Both the position numbers and the translations under genes were made by a program. From Chloroflexota bacterium (GTDB taxonomy: Bacteria > Chloroflexota > Dehalococcoidia > Dehalococcoidales > RBG-16-60-22): a stretch of 9,856 bases of DNA. Each line of letters starts with the position of its first letter. Positions within the stretch are counted from its first letter, which is position 1. The stretch is taken from contig JACPQH010000086.1 in NCBI GenBank assembly GCA_016190585.1, positions 1-9,856 on the forward strand, read 5' to 3'. Shown here piece by piece: positions 1-8,053 of this stretch. The notes under the pieces were generated by a model, which was given only the letters and a program-made list of their open reading frames with translations, had not been told where the DNA came from and made no database searches.

Positions 1-1744
<1,744 letters not shown>

Positions 1745-1746
1745 GG

Positions 1747-2922
1747 CTAGTACACCAGGCTCCGGTCCGGCAGTCGGCCGCTAATAAGCTTGAGGGGCTG
1801 GACCTGGCTGTAATTGCCCAGGATAACGCCGGGCTGCGCCACTACATTGTTGCCCAGGCTGCAGCCCTCGCCGAGAATGGCGCCCATGTTTATCTGCAGG
1901 CTCTCGCTGTTAATGGTGACCTCCGTCTGACCGCTGCACGCCGTAAAATTTCCCTTGATTACGCAGCCCAGATCGATTACCGAGTCTTCGATGATACAGC
2001 CCGACCCGATATTCACATCATTCCCGATAACGCTGTTTTTCAGCGCGGTAAAGGAAGAAATGATAACGTTGTTGCCGATGCTCGTGGCTGGCTGGATATG
2101 GGCGCTGGGGCCGATATCGCAGCCGTCCCCGATGACCACCGGCCCGACGATATAGGAGTTTGAGCGGATGACCGTACCTTTCCCGATCGTGACTTGCCCC
2201 CGGAGCGACACGCCGCTCTCGATTATCCCGCCGAACCGGGCGGCCGCCTTGCGCAGTATGGCGTCATTCGCCCCGAGGATGTCCCAGGGATAAAGTATGT
2301 CCAGCCAGGTGCCGTCGGTCTCGACGGCTTCGATGGGGATCCCCCGGGCGACCATCTCGTTCAGGGCGTCCGGAATATCAAGGCGGTTTTCCAGGAAATC
2401 GAACACGCTGCGGCTGAAGGCGTAGATCCCGGTGCTCACGAGGTTGCTCGCCGCCAGCTTGGGCTTCTCGGTGATTGACTTTAGCCGGCCGCGCTCCAGG
2501 AAGACAACGCCGTACCGCATCGGATCGGCCACTTTTTTTACCAGCATCGCTTCCGGACGGGCCTGGGCGAACTGGGCAATCGTATCGGGATCGATGAGGG
2601 TGTCGCCCGGCAGCACCAGGAACTCGTTCTGCGCCTTTTCACGAGCCTGCAGCAGGGCGTGCCCGGTACCGAGCTGGTTCTCCTGGATAACGTACGCGAT
2701 GTCTACCCCGAGGCGTTCCCCCGAGCCCATGTAGTCGAATACCTGCTCTTTGCGGTAGCCGACCACCAGCACGATGCTGCGGATGCCTATCCGGGCGAGC
2801 GACTCGACCACATAATCGAGGATGGGCCGGCCGGCGATGAACAGCATCGATTTCGGCTTGGATACGGTGAAAGGGCGCAGCCTTTGTCCTTCTCCCGCGG
2901 CCAGGATGACGGCCTGCTTCAC
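1747..2922 (-). CDS. GlmU-like sugar-1-phosphate nucleotidyltransferase paralogue, acetyltransferase site apparently lost
   Basis: 391 residues from a GTG start. The N-terminal Rossmann-like nucleotidyltransferase domain (about 1-225) has the signature LAAGEGQRLRPFT (7-19), K24, the GTGHA substrate loop (85-89), the metal-binding GD (106-107) and a WLDILYPWD segment (206-214). The C-terminal half (about 230-380) is a left-handed beta-helix with hexapeptide repeats such as VTIGKGTVI and VVIGDGCDIG. It closely resembles its upstream neighbour, so the two are probably tandem duplicates. However, where the neighbour has HHNYIGDS this protein has SGCIIEDS (307-314), and the downstream NIGAGT/AN-type segment is also changed. 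The acetyltransferase histidine and tyrosine are therefore missing. I infer that it only forms an NDP-sugar (glucose-, mannose- or GlcNAc-1-phosphate are all possible) or serves as a partner of the neighbour. The GTG start is supported by GAGGGAGG at 2930-2937, 7 nt upstream. Confidence 0.9.
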   Translation of the reverse strand: MKQAVILAAGEGQRLRPFTVSKPKSMLFIAGRPILDYVVESLARIGIRSIVLVVGYRKEQVFDYMGSGERLGVDIAYVIQENQLGTGHALLQAREKAQNEFLVLPGDTLIDPDTIAQFAQARPEAMLVKKVADPMRYGVVFLERGRLKSITEKPKLAASNLVSTGIYAFSRSVFDFLENRLDIPDALNEMVARGIPIEAVETDGTWLDILYPWDILGANDAILRKAAARFGGIIESGVSLRGQVTIGKGTVIRSNSYIVGPVVIGDGCDIGPSAHIQPATSIGNNVIISSFTALKNSVIGNDVNIGSGCIIEDSVIDLGCVIKGNFTACSGQTEVTINSESLQINMGAILGEGCSLGNNVVAQPGVILGNYSQVQPLKLISGRLPDRSLVY

Positions 2923-2929
2923 CAGGCGA

Positions 2930-2937
2930 CCTCCCTC
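2930..2937 (-). promoter_or_regulatory. Ribosome binding site overlapping a stop codon
   Basis: GAGGGAGG on the minus strand lies 7 nt before the GTG at 2922. Its first bases overlap the TGA stop (2936-2938) of the preceding gene, so the ribosome finishing one GlmU-like protein sits on the start signal of the next. This supports the GTG start. Confidence 0.75.
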
Positions 2938-4138
2938 AAAATAGCTTTGTTCCCGGCAGAATCACCCGGCTGACCACGGCTCCCGGACCGATGAAGCAGT
3001 TATTGCCTATTGTCGTGCCCACGTTAATGGAGGCATTTATCCCGGTCTCCACCCTGTCACCGACTATCGCCCCAAGCTTGCGCATGCCGGTGTCTATATC
3101 AGCCACGTAGATGCTTTTCTTGTCCAGTCTGAGATTGGCTACCTTGGTGCCCGCGCCGAAGTTACATCCCTCCCCGATGATGCTGTCGCCGATGTAGTTG
3201 TGATGGGGCAGCTTGCTGCCCCTCATTATTATGGAGTTTTTGACCTCGACGGCGCTGCCGATATGGCAGCCGTCGCCGATGGCCGTGGACGGACGAATAA
3301 AGCAGTTAGGCCCGATGTCGCAGCCCTCCCCGATTATCACCGGGCCGACGATATACGAGCCGGAGCGCACCACGGTGCTCCGGCCGATGTAGACCGGTCC
3401 CCGGATGACGGCGTTAGCCTCGACCTCGCCGGTACTCTGCGCTTCCAGATGGGATAGCACGTCCTGGTTGGCCGTCAGCAGGTCCCAGGGATAGCTCAGG
3501 TCCAGCCAGTGCTTGAGTTCCATGTAGGAGACGTCATGGCCTTTGTCTATCATAAGCTGGAGCGCGTCGGTTATCTCATACTCGCCCCGCTTCGACTTCG
3601 GTGTCAGGGCAATCGCGATGAAAATGTCCCGGGTGAACAGGTAGAGCCCGCTGTTGGCCAGGTTCGAGGGCGGGTTCTGGGTCTTCTCATGAATCCGGAC
3701 GACCTTGCCGCCCTGGAGCTCGACCACGCCGAGCCCGGCGGTATTTTTAACCGGTATCAGGCAGACCGTGTTGCCCGGTTTTTCAGCGATAGTATTGATC
3801 TCTTCCCGGTTAATAACGATATCGCCGTTCATTACCAGGAACCGGTCATCCACCAGGTTTTCCGCCATCTTGATAGCGTCGGCGGTACCCAGCTGCTTCC
3901 GCTGCTGGCAATAGGCGATATTGACGCCCCACCGCTCCCCCCGGCCGAAATAGTCGCGCACCTGCTCGTCGCAATACCCGACCACGAAGATGAAGTCCTT
4001 GATGCCGGCGCCTGCTACCTCGACCAGAAGGTGTTCCAGGATGGGCCGGTTACCGATGGGCAGCATCACCTTGGGGCGGGTATAGGTCAGGGGGCGCATC
4101 CGGCTCCCCTCGCCGGCGGCCAGGACGACGGCCTTCAC
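2936..4138 (-). CDS. glmU: Bifunctional archaeal-type GlmU: GlcN-1-P acetyltransferase / GlcNAc-1-P uridylyltransferase
   Basis: Predicted to acetylate glucosamine-1-phosphate and then join it to UTP, giving UDP-GlcNAc. 400 residues from the GTG at 4138. The nucleotidyltransferase domain (about 1-225) shows LAAGEGSRMRPLT (6-18), K23, NGD (104-106) and WLDLSYPWD (211-219). The C-terminal left-handed beta-helix (about 240-395) has repeated hexapeptides (VYIGRS, VIIGEGCDIG). HHNYIGDS (312-319) followed by GAGT (328-331) and AN (334-335) matches the acetyltransferase site of GlmU; as I recall, the Sulfolobus ST0452 enzyme uses a His and Tyr with the same spacing. The domain order is that of GlmU, but the sequence resembles the archaeal type more than E. 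coli GlmU. A longer reading from an ATG at 4159 exists, but the GTG is preferred: it overlaps the upstream stop as GTGA, has GGGGGGAG 6 nt upstream, and places the nucleotide-binding motif at the usual N-terminal position. Confidence 0.93.
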   Translation of the reverse strand: MKAVVLAAGEGSRMRPLTYTRPKVMLPIGNRPILEHLLVEVAGAGIKDFIFVVGYCDEQVRDYFGRGERWGVNIAYCQQRKQLGTADAIKMAENLVDDRFLVMNGDIVINREEINTIAEKPGNTVCLIPVKNTAGLGVVELQGGKVVRIHEKTQNPPSNLANSGLYLFTRDIFIAIALTPKSKRGEYEITDALQLMIDKGHDVSYMELKHWLDLSYPWDLLTANQDVLSHLEAQSTGEVEANAVIRGPVYIGRSTVVRSGSYIVGPVIIGEGCDIGPNCFIRPSTAIGDGCHIGSAVEVKNSIIMRGSKLPHHNYIGDSIIGEGCNFGAGTKVANLRLDKKSIYVADIDTGMRKLGAIVGDRVETGINASINVGTTIGNNCFIGPGAVVSRVILPGTKLF

Positions 4139-5433
4139 GCGGGTCTCCCCCCGAAGCATTCGCGCACCGCCTCGGAGGCGCTCCGGAAAAGCTCTTCAAC
4201 GCGGGCCTCGGTGCGGGCCTCGACCGTGAGTCGCACCTTTGGCTCCGTGCCCGAGCTTCTTACCAGCAGCCAGCCGTCCTCGAAATTCAGCCGGAGGCCG
4301 TCCATCTTCTCAACTGCCCGCGGCCGCAGCGCCATGAGCCGTGCCTCAAGCTCGTCCCGGTCCAGGCCGTTGCTTTCGATATTGCCGCGCCGCAGGGGAA
4401 AGGCGGGCAGGCTGTCCACCAGGTCGGACAACCGCTGTTCCCCGGCGATATGAACAATGCGCGCCGCCGCGTAGATGCCGTCGGGACAATGAGAGATTTT
4501 CGGGAATATCCAGGCGCCCGAAGGCTCGCCGCCGAAATCGCCGCCCCCGCGCTTCAGCTCTTCGGAAACGAAGCTATCGCCGACCCGGGTGCGTCTTACC
4601 CGCAGGCCGGTCTCAGCCAGGAGCATGGAGGCGTCAACCGTGGTTACCACATCGCGGGCTTTTAGCGAGCGCGCCAGTATCGAGAGCATCTTGTCGCCGG
4701 AGATAAAACGTCCCCGGTCGTCCACCGCCATCATGCGGTCGGCGTCGCCGTCGTGGGCGATGCCCAGGGCCGCGCCGGCCCCGACCGTGGCTTTCATCAG
4801 CTCGCCCAGGCTGGCCTCAAAAGGCTCGGGGTTACGCGGGAAGAAGCCGGTCGGCCGGCAATTAAGCGGGAGGACCTCGCAGCCCAGCTTTTCCAGCAGG
4901 CGGGGCGTTATCAGCGAGGCCGCGCCCCCGCCGCAGTCCAGCGCCACCCTGAGGTTCAGTCCTTCCGGGAAATCCTGGAGTACGCGCGCGATGTGTCGCT
5001 CGATAGCGCCGCGTTCGACAGTATTGCGCCCGAGCGAGCTCCAGGGGGCCGTCTCCGGGGAAGCGGCCGAGACCATCTCTTCTATAGTCCGCTGCTGCGC
5101 GGCGTCAAAGGCCGAGCCGTCCGGGTTCCACAGCTTGATGCCGTTGTATTCGGCGGGGTTGTGCGATGCGGTAATCATTACCCCGGCGGCGTAGTCCCTG
5201 GCGGCCAGGGCAAGGGTGGGGGTGGGCGTAATGCCGACGTCGGCCGTCTCGGCGCCGGCGGCAAGCAAGCCGGAGATGACGGCGTATTTCAGGGCGTCGC
5301 CCGAGGTCCTGGTATCGGCGCCGACAACTATCTTTTTATAGTCGCGGCCAACGGCGAGACCGACCTTGAAGCCCAGGTCAAGCAGACCGAGGTCAAACTT
5401 GCTTCTTATGCCGGAGGAACCAAACAGGCGCAT
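4135..5433 (-). CDS. glmM: Phosphoglucosamine mutase (alpha-D-phosphohexomutase family)
   Basis: Interconverts glucosamine-6-phosphate and glucosamine-1-phosphate, linking GlmS to GlmU. 432 residues, close to the usual 440-460. The N-terminus MRLFGSSGIR is the family's substrate-phosphate segment. The catalytic phosphoserine is S90 in TASHNPAEYNG (88-98). The Mg-binding loop is DGDADR (228-233), the sugar-specificity loop is GGEPSG (301-306), and the C-terminal phosphate-binding loop is RSSGTEPKVR (392-401). GGEPSG resembles the archaeal/Chloroflexi type more than the GGEQSGH usual in bacterial GlmM, so activity on other hexose phosphates (phosphomannomutase or phosphoglucomutase) is possible; the position between glmU and glmS argues for glucosamine. 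The ATG has GAGGAG 5 nt upstream (5439-5444). Its TGA overlaps the next gene's GTG by 4 nt. First gene of the four-gene operon. Confidence 0.9.
   Translation of the reverse strand: MRLFGSSGIRSKFDLGLLDLGFKVGLAVGRDYKKIVVGADTRTSGDALKYAVISGLLAAGAETADVGITPTPTLALAARDYAAGVMITASHNPAEYNGIKLWNPDGSAFDAAQQRTIEEMVSAASPETAPWSSLGRNTVERGAIERHIARVLQDFPEGLNLRVALDCGGGAASLITPRLLEKLGCEVLPLNCRPTGFFPRNPEPFEASLGELMKATVGAGAALGIAHDGDADRMMAVDDRGRFISGDKMLSILARSLKARDVVTTVDASMLLAETGLRVRRTRVGDSFVSEELKRGGGDFGGEPSGAWIFPKISHCPDGIYAAARIVHIAGEQRLSDLVDSLPAFPLRRGNIESNGLDRDELEARLMALRPRAVEKMDGLRLNFEDGWLLVRSSGTEPKVRLTVEARTEARVEELFRSASEAVRECFGGRPA
4145..4152 (-). promoter_or_regulatory. Ribosome binding site that fixes the glmU GTG start
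   Basis: GGGGGGAG on the minus strand, 6 nt before the GTG at 4138. It lies inside the last codons of glmM and inside the alternative longer reading from 4159, so it favours the GTG over the ATG. Confidence 0.7.
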
Positions 5434-5456
5434 CGGGTCTCCTCACCTTTTCAACC

Positions 5457-5485
5457 ATTATAAATCGGCGGATATGGTTTGGCAA
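5457..5485 (-). promoter_or_regulatory. Strong sigma70-type promoter of the glmM-glmU-glmU2-glmS operon
   Basis: On the minus strand, TTGCCA (5480-5485; 5 of 6 to the -35 consensus) and a perfect TATAAT (5457-5462) are separated by exactly 17 nt. Transcription would begin near 5450, leaving a leader of under 20 nt that consists almost wholly of the glmM ribosome binding site. This leaves no room for a leader-based control element. Confidence 0.75.
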
Positions 5486-5529
5486 CCTGGTTCAGGTAAG
5501 AGGGTAAGCTTAATATTACCCGATAATCG

Positions 5530-5551
5530 TTCCGGGACTAACCGCCCGGAA
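5530..5551 (-). terminator. Hairpin just after the thiC stop, possible weak or Rho-assisted terminator
   Basis: TTCCGGG and CCCGGAA form a perfect 7-bp stem with an 8-nt loop directly after the thiC TGA. No U-run follows (the next bases read CGATTATC), so it is not a standard intrinsic terminator. It may be an mRNA 3' end stabiliser or a weak terminator separating thiC from the downstream operon, which has its own promoter. Confidence 0.4.
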
Positions 5552-6850
5552 TCAGCACCGGGGCGTCGTTATGCCCAGGTACTTGCCGATAAGCTCCATG
5601 GCGCAGTACCCGCCGCACATGCTGCAGGCGGAGCCTGCAGAGGCGTACCGCCCGTGGACCTGCCGCGAGCGCTCCGGGTCCAGGGAAAGCCGCGCCTGCT
5701 CTTCCCAGTCGAGCCCTTTCCGGGCGAGGGACATCCGGCGGTCAAGCTCCGCCGCGCCCCGGACACCCTTCACGATGTCGGCGGCGTGCGCCGCTATCCG
5801 GGAAGCGATGATGCCCTGCTTGACGTCCTCGTTATCCGGCAGGGACAGGTGCTCCGACGGCGTGACATAGCACAGGAAATCGGCCCCGGCGGCGGCGGCG
5901 ATCGCCCCCCCGATGGCGCCGGTGATGTGGTCGTATCCCGCGGCGATATCCGTCACCAGCGGGCCCAGTACGTAGAAAGGCGCTCCCTTGCAGATGGTCT
6001 TCTCCAGCAGGACGTTGGCCTCGATATGGTTCAGCGGAAGGTGGCCCGGCCCCTCGACCATCACCTGGACCCCGGCCTGCCGGGCGCGCGCCACCAGCTC
6101 GCCCAATGTCAGCAGCTCTTCGAGCTGTGCCCGGTCGGTGGCGTCCGCCAGGCTCCCCGGCCTCATGCCGTCGCCCAGGCTCAGGGTCACGTCATACGCC
6201 CGGGCGATATCCAGGAGACGGTCATAATGCTCGTACAGCGGGTTCTCCCGCTCGTTCTGCAGCATCCAGGCGATGGTAAAAGCACCGCCCCGCGAGACGA
6301 CGTCGGCTACCCTACCCTGCTGCTTGAGCCGGGCGACCGCGGCCTGGTTGACGCCGCAGTGTACGGTAACGAAGTCCACACCGTCCCGGGCATGGTCCTC
6401 GATGGCCTCGAAAAGCTCGTCGGCCGTCATCATTATGATGGCGCCCCGCGCGTCTATCGCAGCGATACCCGCCTGGTAAATGGGCACCGTCCCCACCGGC
6501 AGCGGGCTCCGGGCGATGATAGCCTGCCGTATCGAGGAAATATCGCCGCCGGTGCTCAGGTCCATGACCGCGTCCGCCCCGGCGCTTATGACCACCTCGA
6601 GCTTGGCAAGCTCGGAGGCGAGGTCGCCGTGGTCTGAAGACGTGCCGATATTGGCGTTAATCTTGGTGGACAGCCCCTTGCCAATGCCCCTCGGCGCGAG
6701 GCCCGGGTGTCCCGGGTTGGCCGGGATAACGATGTCGCCGTCCGCAACACCCTGCCGGATAAACTCCGCATCCAGTCCTTCCGCACGCGCGACCGCCGCC
6801 ATCTGCGGGGATACCGTGCCCTGCCGGGCCAGTTCAAACTGGGTTGCCAT
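5552..6850 (-). CDS. thiC: Phosphomethylpyrimidine (HMP-P) synthase ThiC, short anaerobe/archaeal form
   Basis: Radical SAM enzyme that rearranges aminoimidazole ribotide to HMP-phosphate, the pyrimidine of thiamine. 432 residues, the compact form without the ~150-residue N-terminal extension of E. coli ThiC. Visible family motifs: NANIGTS (66-72), MDLSTGG (96-102), SRGG (186-189), EGPGH (266-270), GPLVTD (296-301), [10 protein letters not shown] (306-315) and YVTPSEHL (328-335). The C-terminal [4Fe-4S] motif is CSMCGGYC (C409, C412, C416), which is CX2CX3C rather than the CX2CX4C described for E. coli-type ThiC. The frame is open upstream to 6895, but the ATG at 6850 is chosen: the longer reading would run through the terminator, and GGGGGAG lies 4 nt before 6850. 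The TPP riboswitch directly upstream argues for ThiC over the related 5-hydroxybenzimidazole synthase BzaF. Confidence 0.96.
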   Translation of the reverse strand: MATQFELARQGTVSPQMAAVARAEGLDAEFIRQGVADGDIVIPANPGHPGLAPRGIGKGLSTKINANIGTSSDHGDLASELAKLEVVISAGADAVMDLSTGGDISSIRQAIIARSPLPVGTVPIYQAGIAAIDARGAIIMMTADELFEAIEDHARDGVDFVTVHCGVNQAAVARLKQQGRVADVVSRGGAFTIAWMLQNERENPLYEHYDRLLDIARAYDVTLSLGDGMRPGSLADATDRAQLEELLTLGELVARARQAGVQVMVEGPGHLPLNHIEANVLLEKTICKGAPFYVLGPLVTDIAAGYDHITGAIGGAIAAAAGADFLCYVTPSEHLSLPDNEDVKQGIIASRIAAHAADIVKGVRGAAELDRRMSLARKGLDWEEQARLSLDPERSRQVHGRYASAGSACSMCGGYCAMELIGKYLGITTPRC

Positions 6851-6866
6851 ATATCTCCCCCAAACA

Positions 6867-6905
6867 ATAAAGACCAGGGGAACTGCAGCTATCACCCCTG
6901 GTCTT
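6867..6905 (-). terminator. Intrinsic terminator, expression platform of the TPP riboswitch
   Basis: On the minus strand AGACCAGGGG (6904-6895) pairs perfectly with CCCCTGGTCT (6880-6871) around a 14-nt loop; outer A-T bases may extend the stem. A U-rich run with interruptions (TTATTGTTT) follows. It ends about 10 nt before the thiC ribosome binding site (6855-6861), so the hairpin acts between aptamer and gene. This indicates control by premature termination, with repression when TPP is bound. Confidence 0.85.
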
Positions 6906-6915
6906 AACCGGCGAC

Positions 6916-7006
6916 CGCTTACCTACGCTCGCATTACCGAGGTCAGGCTCGAAGGGTTGTCCTACCCGTCCCGGAGAGGACTCTCAGCCAGCTGGCACCC
7001 CTAGCG
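6916..7006 (-). ncRNA. TPP riboswitch aptamer (THI element) upstream of thiC
   Basis: The minus strand carries the conserved THI-box blocks in order: GGGGTGCC, GGCTGAGAG, ACCCTT, CGAGCCTGA, GGTAATGC and GAGCGTAGGTAAG. Helices visible by eye: a short P1 (CGCT at 7006-7003 with AGCG near the 3' end), a P3 extension (GTCCT / AGGAC), and P5 (CTCG / CGAG). CTGAGAG is the pyrimidine-binding loop, and the GGTAATGC/GCGTAGG side contacts the pyrophosphate. It is followed by an intrinsic terminator and thiC. It would reduce thiC transcription when cellular thiamine pyrophosphate is high. Confidence 0.96.
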
Positions 7007-7021
7007 AAATAAGTTAATCAA

Positions 7022-7051
7022 AATTTAGCACAAACGGAGACCCGGTGCAAA
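7022..7051 (-). promoter_or_regulatory. Candidate sigma70 promoter for the riboswitch-thiC transcript
   Basis: On the minus strand TTTGCA (7046-7051) and TAAATT (7022-7027), each 4 of 6 to consensus, are 18 nt apart. The predicted start near 7014 falls just before the aptamer (5' end about 7006), which is where a riboswitch promoter should be. It directly abuts the stop codon of the upstream small ORF. Confidence 0.5.
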
Positions 7052-7126
7052 TCAGGAAAAGGGCAGGGTCAGGCGCGTGCCCGTGTTGTTCATGACAAAA
7101 CTGTCACCGTACTCTTTAAACGTCAT
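7052..7126 (-). CDS. Candidate 24-aa small ORF overlapping the end of the thiamine-binding protein gene
   Basis: An ATG at 7126 begins in a different frame inside the last codons of the thiamine-binding protein gene and overlaps it by 11 nt. GGAGGGG (7131-7137) lies 4 nt upstream, a strong Shine-Dalgarno. The peptide is 24 residues, MTFKEYGDSFV followed by MNNTGTRLTLPFS, and ends at a TGA at 7052. It has no membrane segment or cysteine, and I do not recognise it. The overlapping arrangement looks like translational coupling. It could instead be a chance ORF, or a decayed remnant of a longer gene. No homologue search was possible. Confidence 0.35.
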   Translation of the reverse strand: MTFKEYGDSFVMNNTGTRLTLPFS

Positions 7127-7433
7127 CTGTCCCCTCCAGGCGCCGTTGCACCGAGTCCAGCCGGTTGTCGAGCGTGACCTCACGGTCAATACGCTCGTCA
7201 ATCTTTACGGTGGTGACCACGCGCACCGCGCCCAGCGCAAAGGCCGATTTATGCATCCGGCCTACCAGGCCCAGAACATGGTCAAGGTCGCCCTCGATAA
7301 CCGTCCCCATGGGGGTAAGCTCGTACCTGATTTGCTTGTCTCCTTTCAGGACGCGCACCGCGCCAGCCACGTACGGACTCAGGGAAGGCGTCGGCGTCCC
7401 TATCGGCATCACGCTTATCTCGACTAGCGCCAT
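7116..7433 (-). CDS. MTH1187-family (DUF77) thiamine-binding protein
   Basis: 105 residues, close to the ~100 of this small alpha/beta family, which is related to the YkoF fold and forms oligomers that bind thiamine or its pyrimidine moiety in the cytosol. Family features: an N-terminal strand with ISVMPIGT (6-13), the conserved YELTPMGTVIEGD (37-49), and VVTTVKIDERID (72-83). The start is the ATG at 7433, because GGAGGAA (7441-7447) lies 7 nt upstream and family members begin this way; the frame is open to 7490, but that extension (rich in polar residues) does not fit. It lies upstream of thiC on the same strand and fits thiamine salvage or buffering, but it precedes the riboswitch, so TPP control of thiC would not directly affect it. 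The exact ligand is inferred from family and context. Confidence 0.88.
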   Translation of the reverse strand: MALVEISVMPIGTPTPSLSPYVAGAVRVLKGDKQIRYELTPMGTVIEGDLDHVLGLVGRMHKSAFALGAVRVVTTVKIDERIDREVTLDNRLDSVQRRLEGTDDV

Positions 7434-7440
7434 GTCTGGT

Positions 7441-7447
7441 TTCCTCC
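7441..7447 (-). promoter_or_regulatory. Ribosome binding site fixing the start of the thiamine-binding protein
   Basis: GGAGGAA on the minus strand, 7 nt before the ATG at 7433. It lies inside the alternative longer reading from 7490 and so supports the shorter 105-residue protein. Confidence 0.7.
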
Positions 7448-7459
7448 GGTTTTTTGATA

Positions 7460-7468
7460 AGTCTACCA
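7460..7468 (-). promoter_or_regulatory. Candidate extended -10 promoter for the thiamine-binding protein
   Basis: TGGTAGACT on the minus strand reads as TGn plus a 4-of-6 -10 box. The upstream -35 is poor (GTGTCA with 19-nt spacing). Transcription would start near 7453, just before the ribosome binding site. Tentative; it shares the short divergent region with the rightward gene. Confidence 0.35.
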
Positions 7469-7491
7469 CAGACCACGGCGCGCTTGACACC

Positions 7492-7521
7492 TTGCGGTGA
7501 AAAAACGAAACCGGTTAAAAT
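7492..7521 (+). promoter_or_regulatory. Weak candidate promoter for the YkgJ-family gene
   Basis: TAAAAT (7516-7521; 5 of 6 to the -10 consensus) with TTGCGG (7492-7497; 3 of 6) 18 nt upstream. The predicted start (about 7528-7530) coincides with the ATG at 7530, which would give a leaderless message. A perfect TTGACA at 7484-7489 is present, but no -10 lies at the right distance from it. Confidence 0.3.
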
Positions 7522-7529
7522 TAGAAAAC

Positions 7530-7988
7530 ATGCCAGTCTATCTCAAGACCTTGGACGGACAAACCCATGCTATCAGGGAGCCGTTAACACCCATCGAGTG
7601 TTTCCGGTGCGGGGTATGCTGCGTTCGCTACCAGCCTCCCGTCACCGGGCGGGAGATTGCCCGGATTGCCTGGGCGCTCGACCTGCCCGCGGCCGAGTTT
7701 ATGGCGCGCTACGTGCAGGACTCCCCGGTTGACTACCTGCTCCGGCAAGGCCCCCGCGGCTGCGTGTTCCTGTTATGGAATGCCGGCGGTACGAAGGCCG
7801 ACTGCGCCATTCACCGCGTCCGTCCGGATGCCTGCCGGGCATGGTCAGCCGGTCTGGCCCGCCCGGAGTGCCAGCAAGGTCTGAGGCAACTGGGTAAATC
7901 GGGCAAGCTGCTCCTGAGCGGGGAAATCTATGACTCCGAGGAGTCCGTTACCGGACTGAACCGCCGCATAATGTCCGACAAACCTTAG
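7530..7988 (+). CDS. YkgJ-family (UPF0153) cysteine-cluster, zinc/iron-chelating protein
   Basis: 152 residues from the ATG at 7530, cytosolic, with no membrane segment. The family signature is the cysteine cluster ECFRCGVCC near the N-terminus, followed by a single Cys in GPRGCVF, Cys in ADCAIH, the RPDACRAW motif, and one more Cys in ARPEC. This is the usual YkgJ pattern, thought to bind a zinc or iron cluster; the biological role is not established. The frame is open back to a GTG at 7497 (163 residues), but those 11 codons are A-rich (unlike the GC-rich body) and overlap the promoter-like bases, so the ATG is preferred. Neither start has a Shine-Dalgarno site. It diverges from the thiamine-binding protein and is followed 65 nt later by htpX on the same strand; co-transcription is possible. 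Confidence 0.87.
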   Translation: MPVYLKTLDGQTHAIREPLTPIECFRCGVCCVRYQPPVTGREIARIAWALDLPAAEFMARYVQDSPVDYLLRQGPRGCVFLLWNAGGTKADCAIHRVRPDACRAWSAGLARPECQQGLRQLGKSGKLLLSGEIYDSEESVTGLNRRIMSDKP

Positions 7989-8012
7989 CTGGTATGCTCC
8001 GGCGCCATATTA

Positions 8013-8018
8013 TATACT
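8013..8018 (+). promoter_or_regulatory. Isolated -10-like box upstream of htpX
   Basis: TATACT (5 of 6 to the -10 consensus) in the AT-rich part of the 65-nt gap before htpX. No -35 is recognisable 16-18 nt upstream. htpX could be read from here or from the upstream gene's promoter. Confidence 0.25.
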
Positions 8019-8053
8019 TGTATTAAAGACCTGGCGAGGATAGGGAGGGGAAT

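Noticed and set aside
1745..1760. glmS ribozyme or other leader element before glmS
   Set aside because: Only 2 nt separate glmS from the preceding stop codon, so there is no room for such an RNA.
3509..4453. Plus-strand ORF (314 codons) opposite glmU and glmM
   Set aside because: It spans the junction of two well-supported minus-strand genes and has no family features.
5490..5520. Small inverted repeats (GGTAA/TTACC and ACCTG/CAGGT) in the thiC-glmM gap
   Set aside because: Five-base stems are expected by chance in this length and do not match a recognisable operator.
5366..6637. Long plus-strand ORF (423 codons) opposite thiC and the start of glmM
   Set aside because: It runs antisense through thiC and across the glmM promoter and has low-complexity composition; ThiC on the minus strand explains the region.
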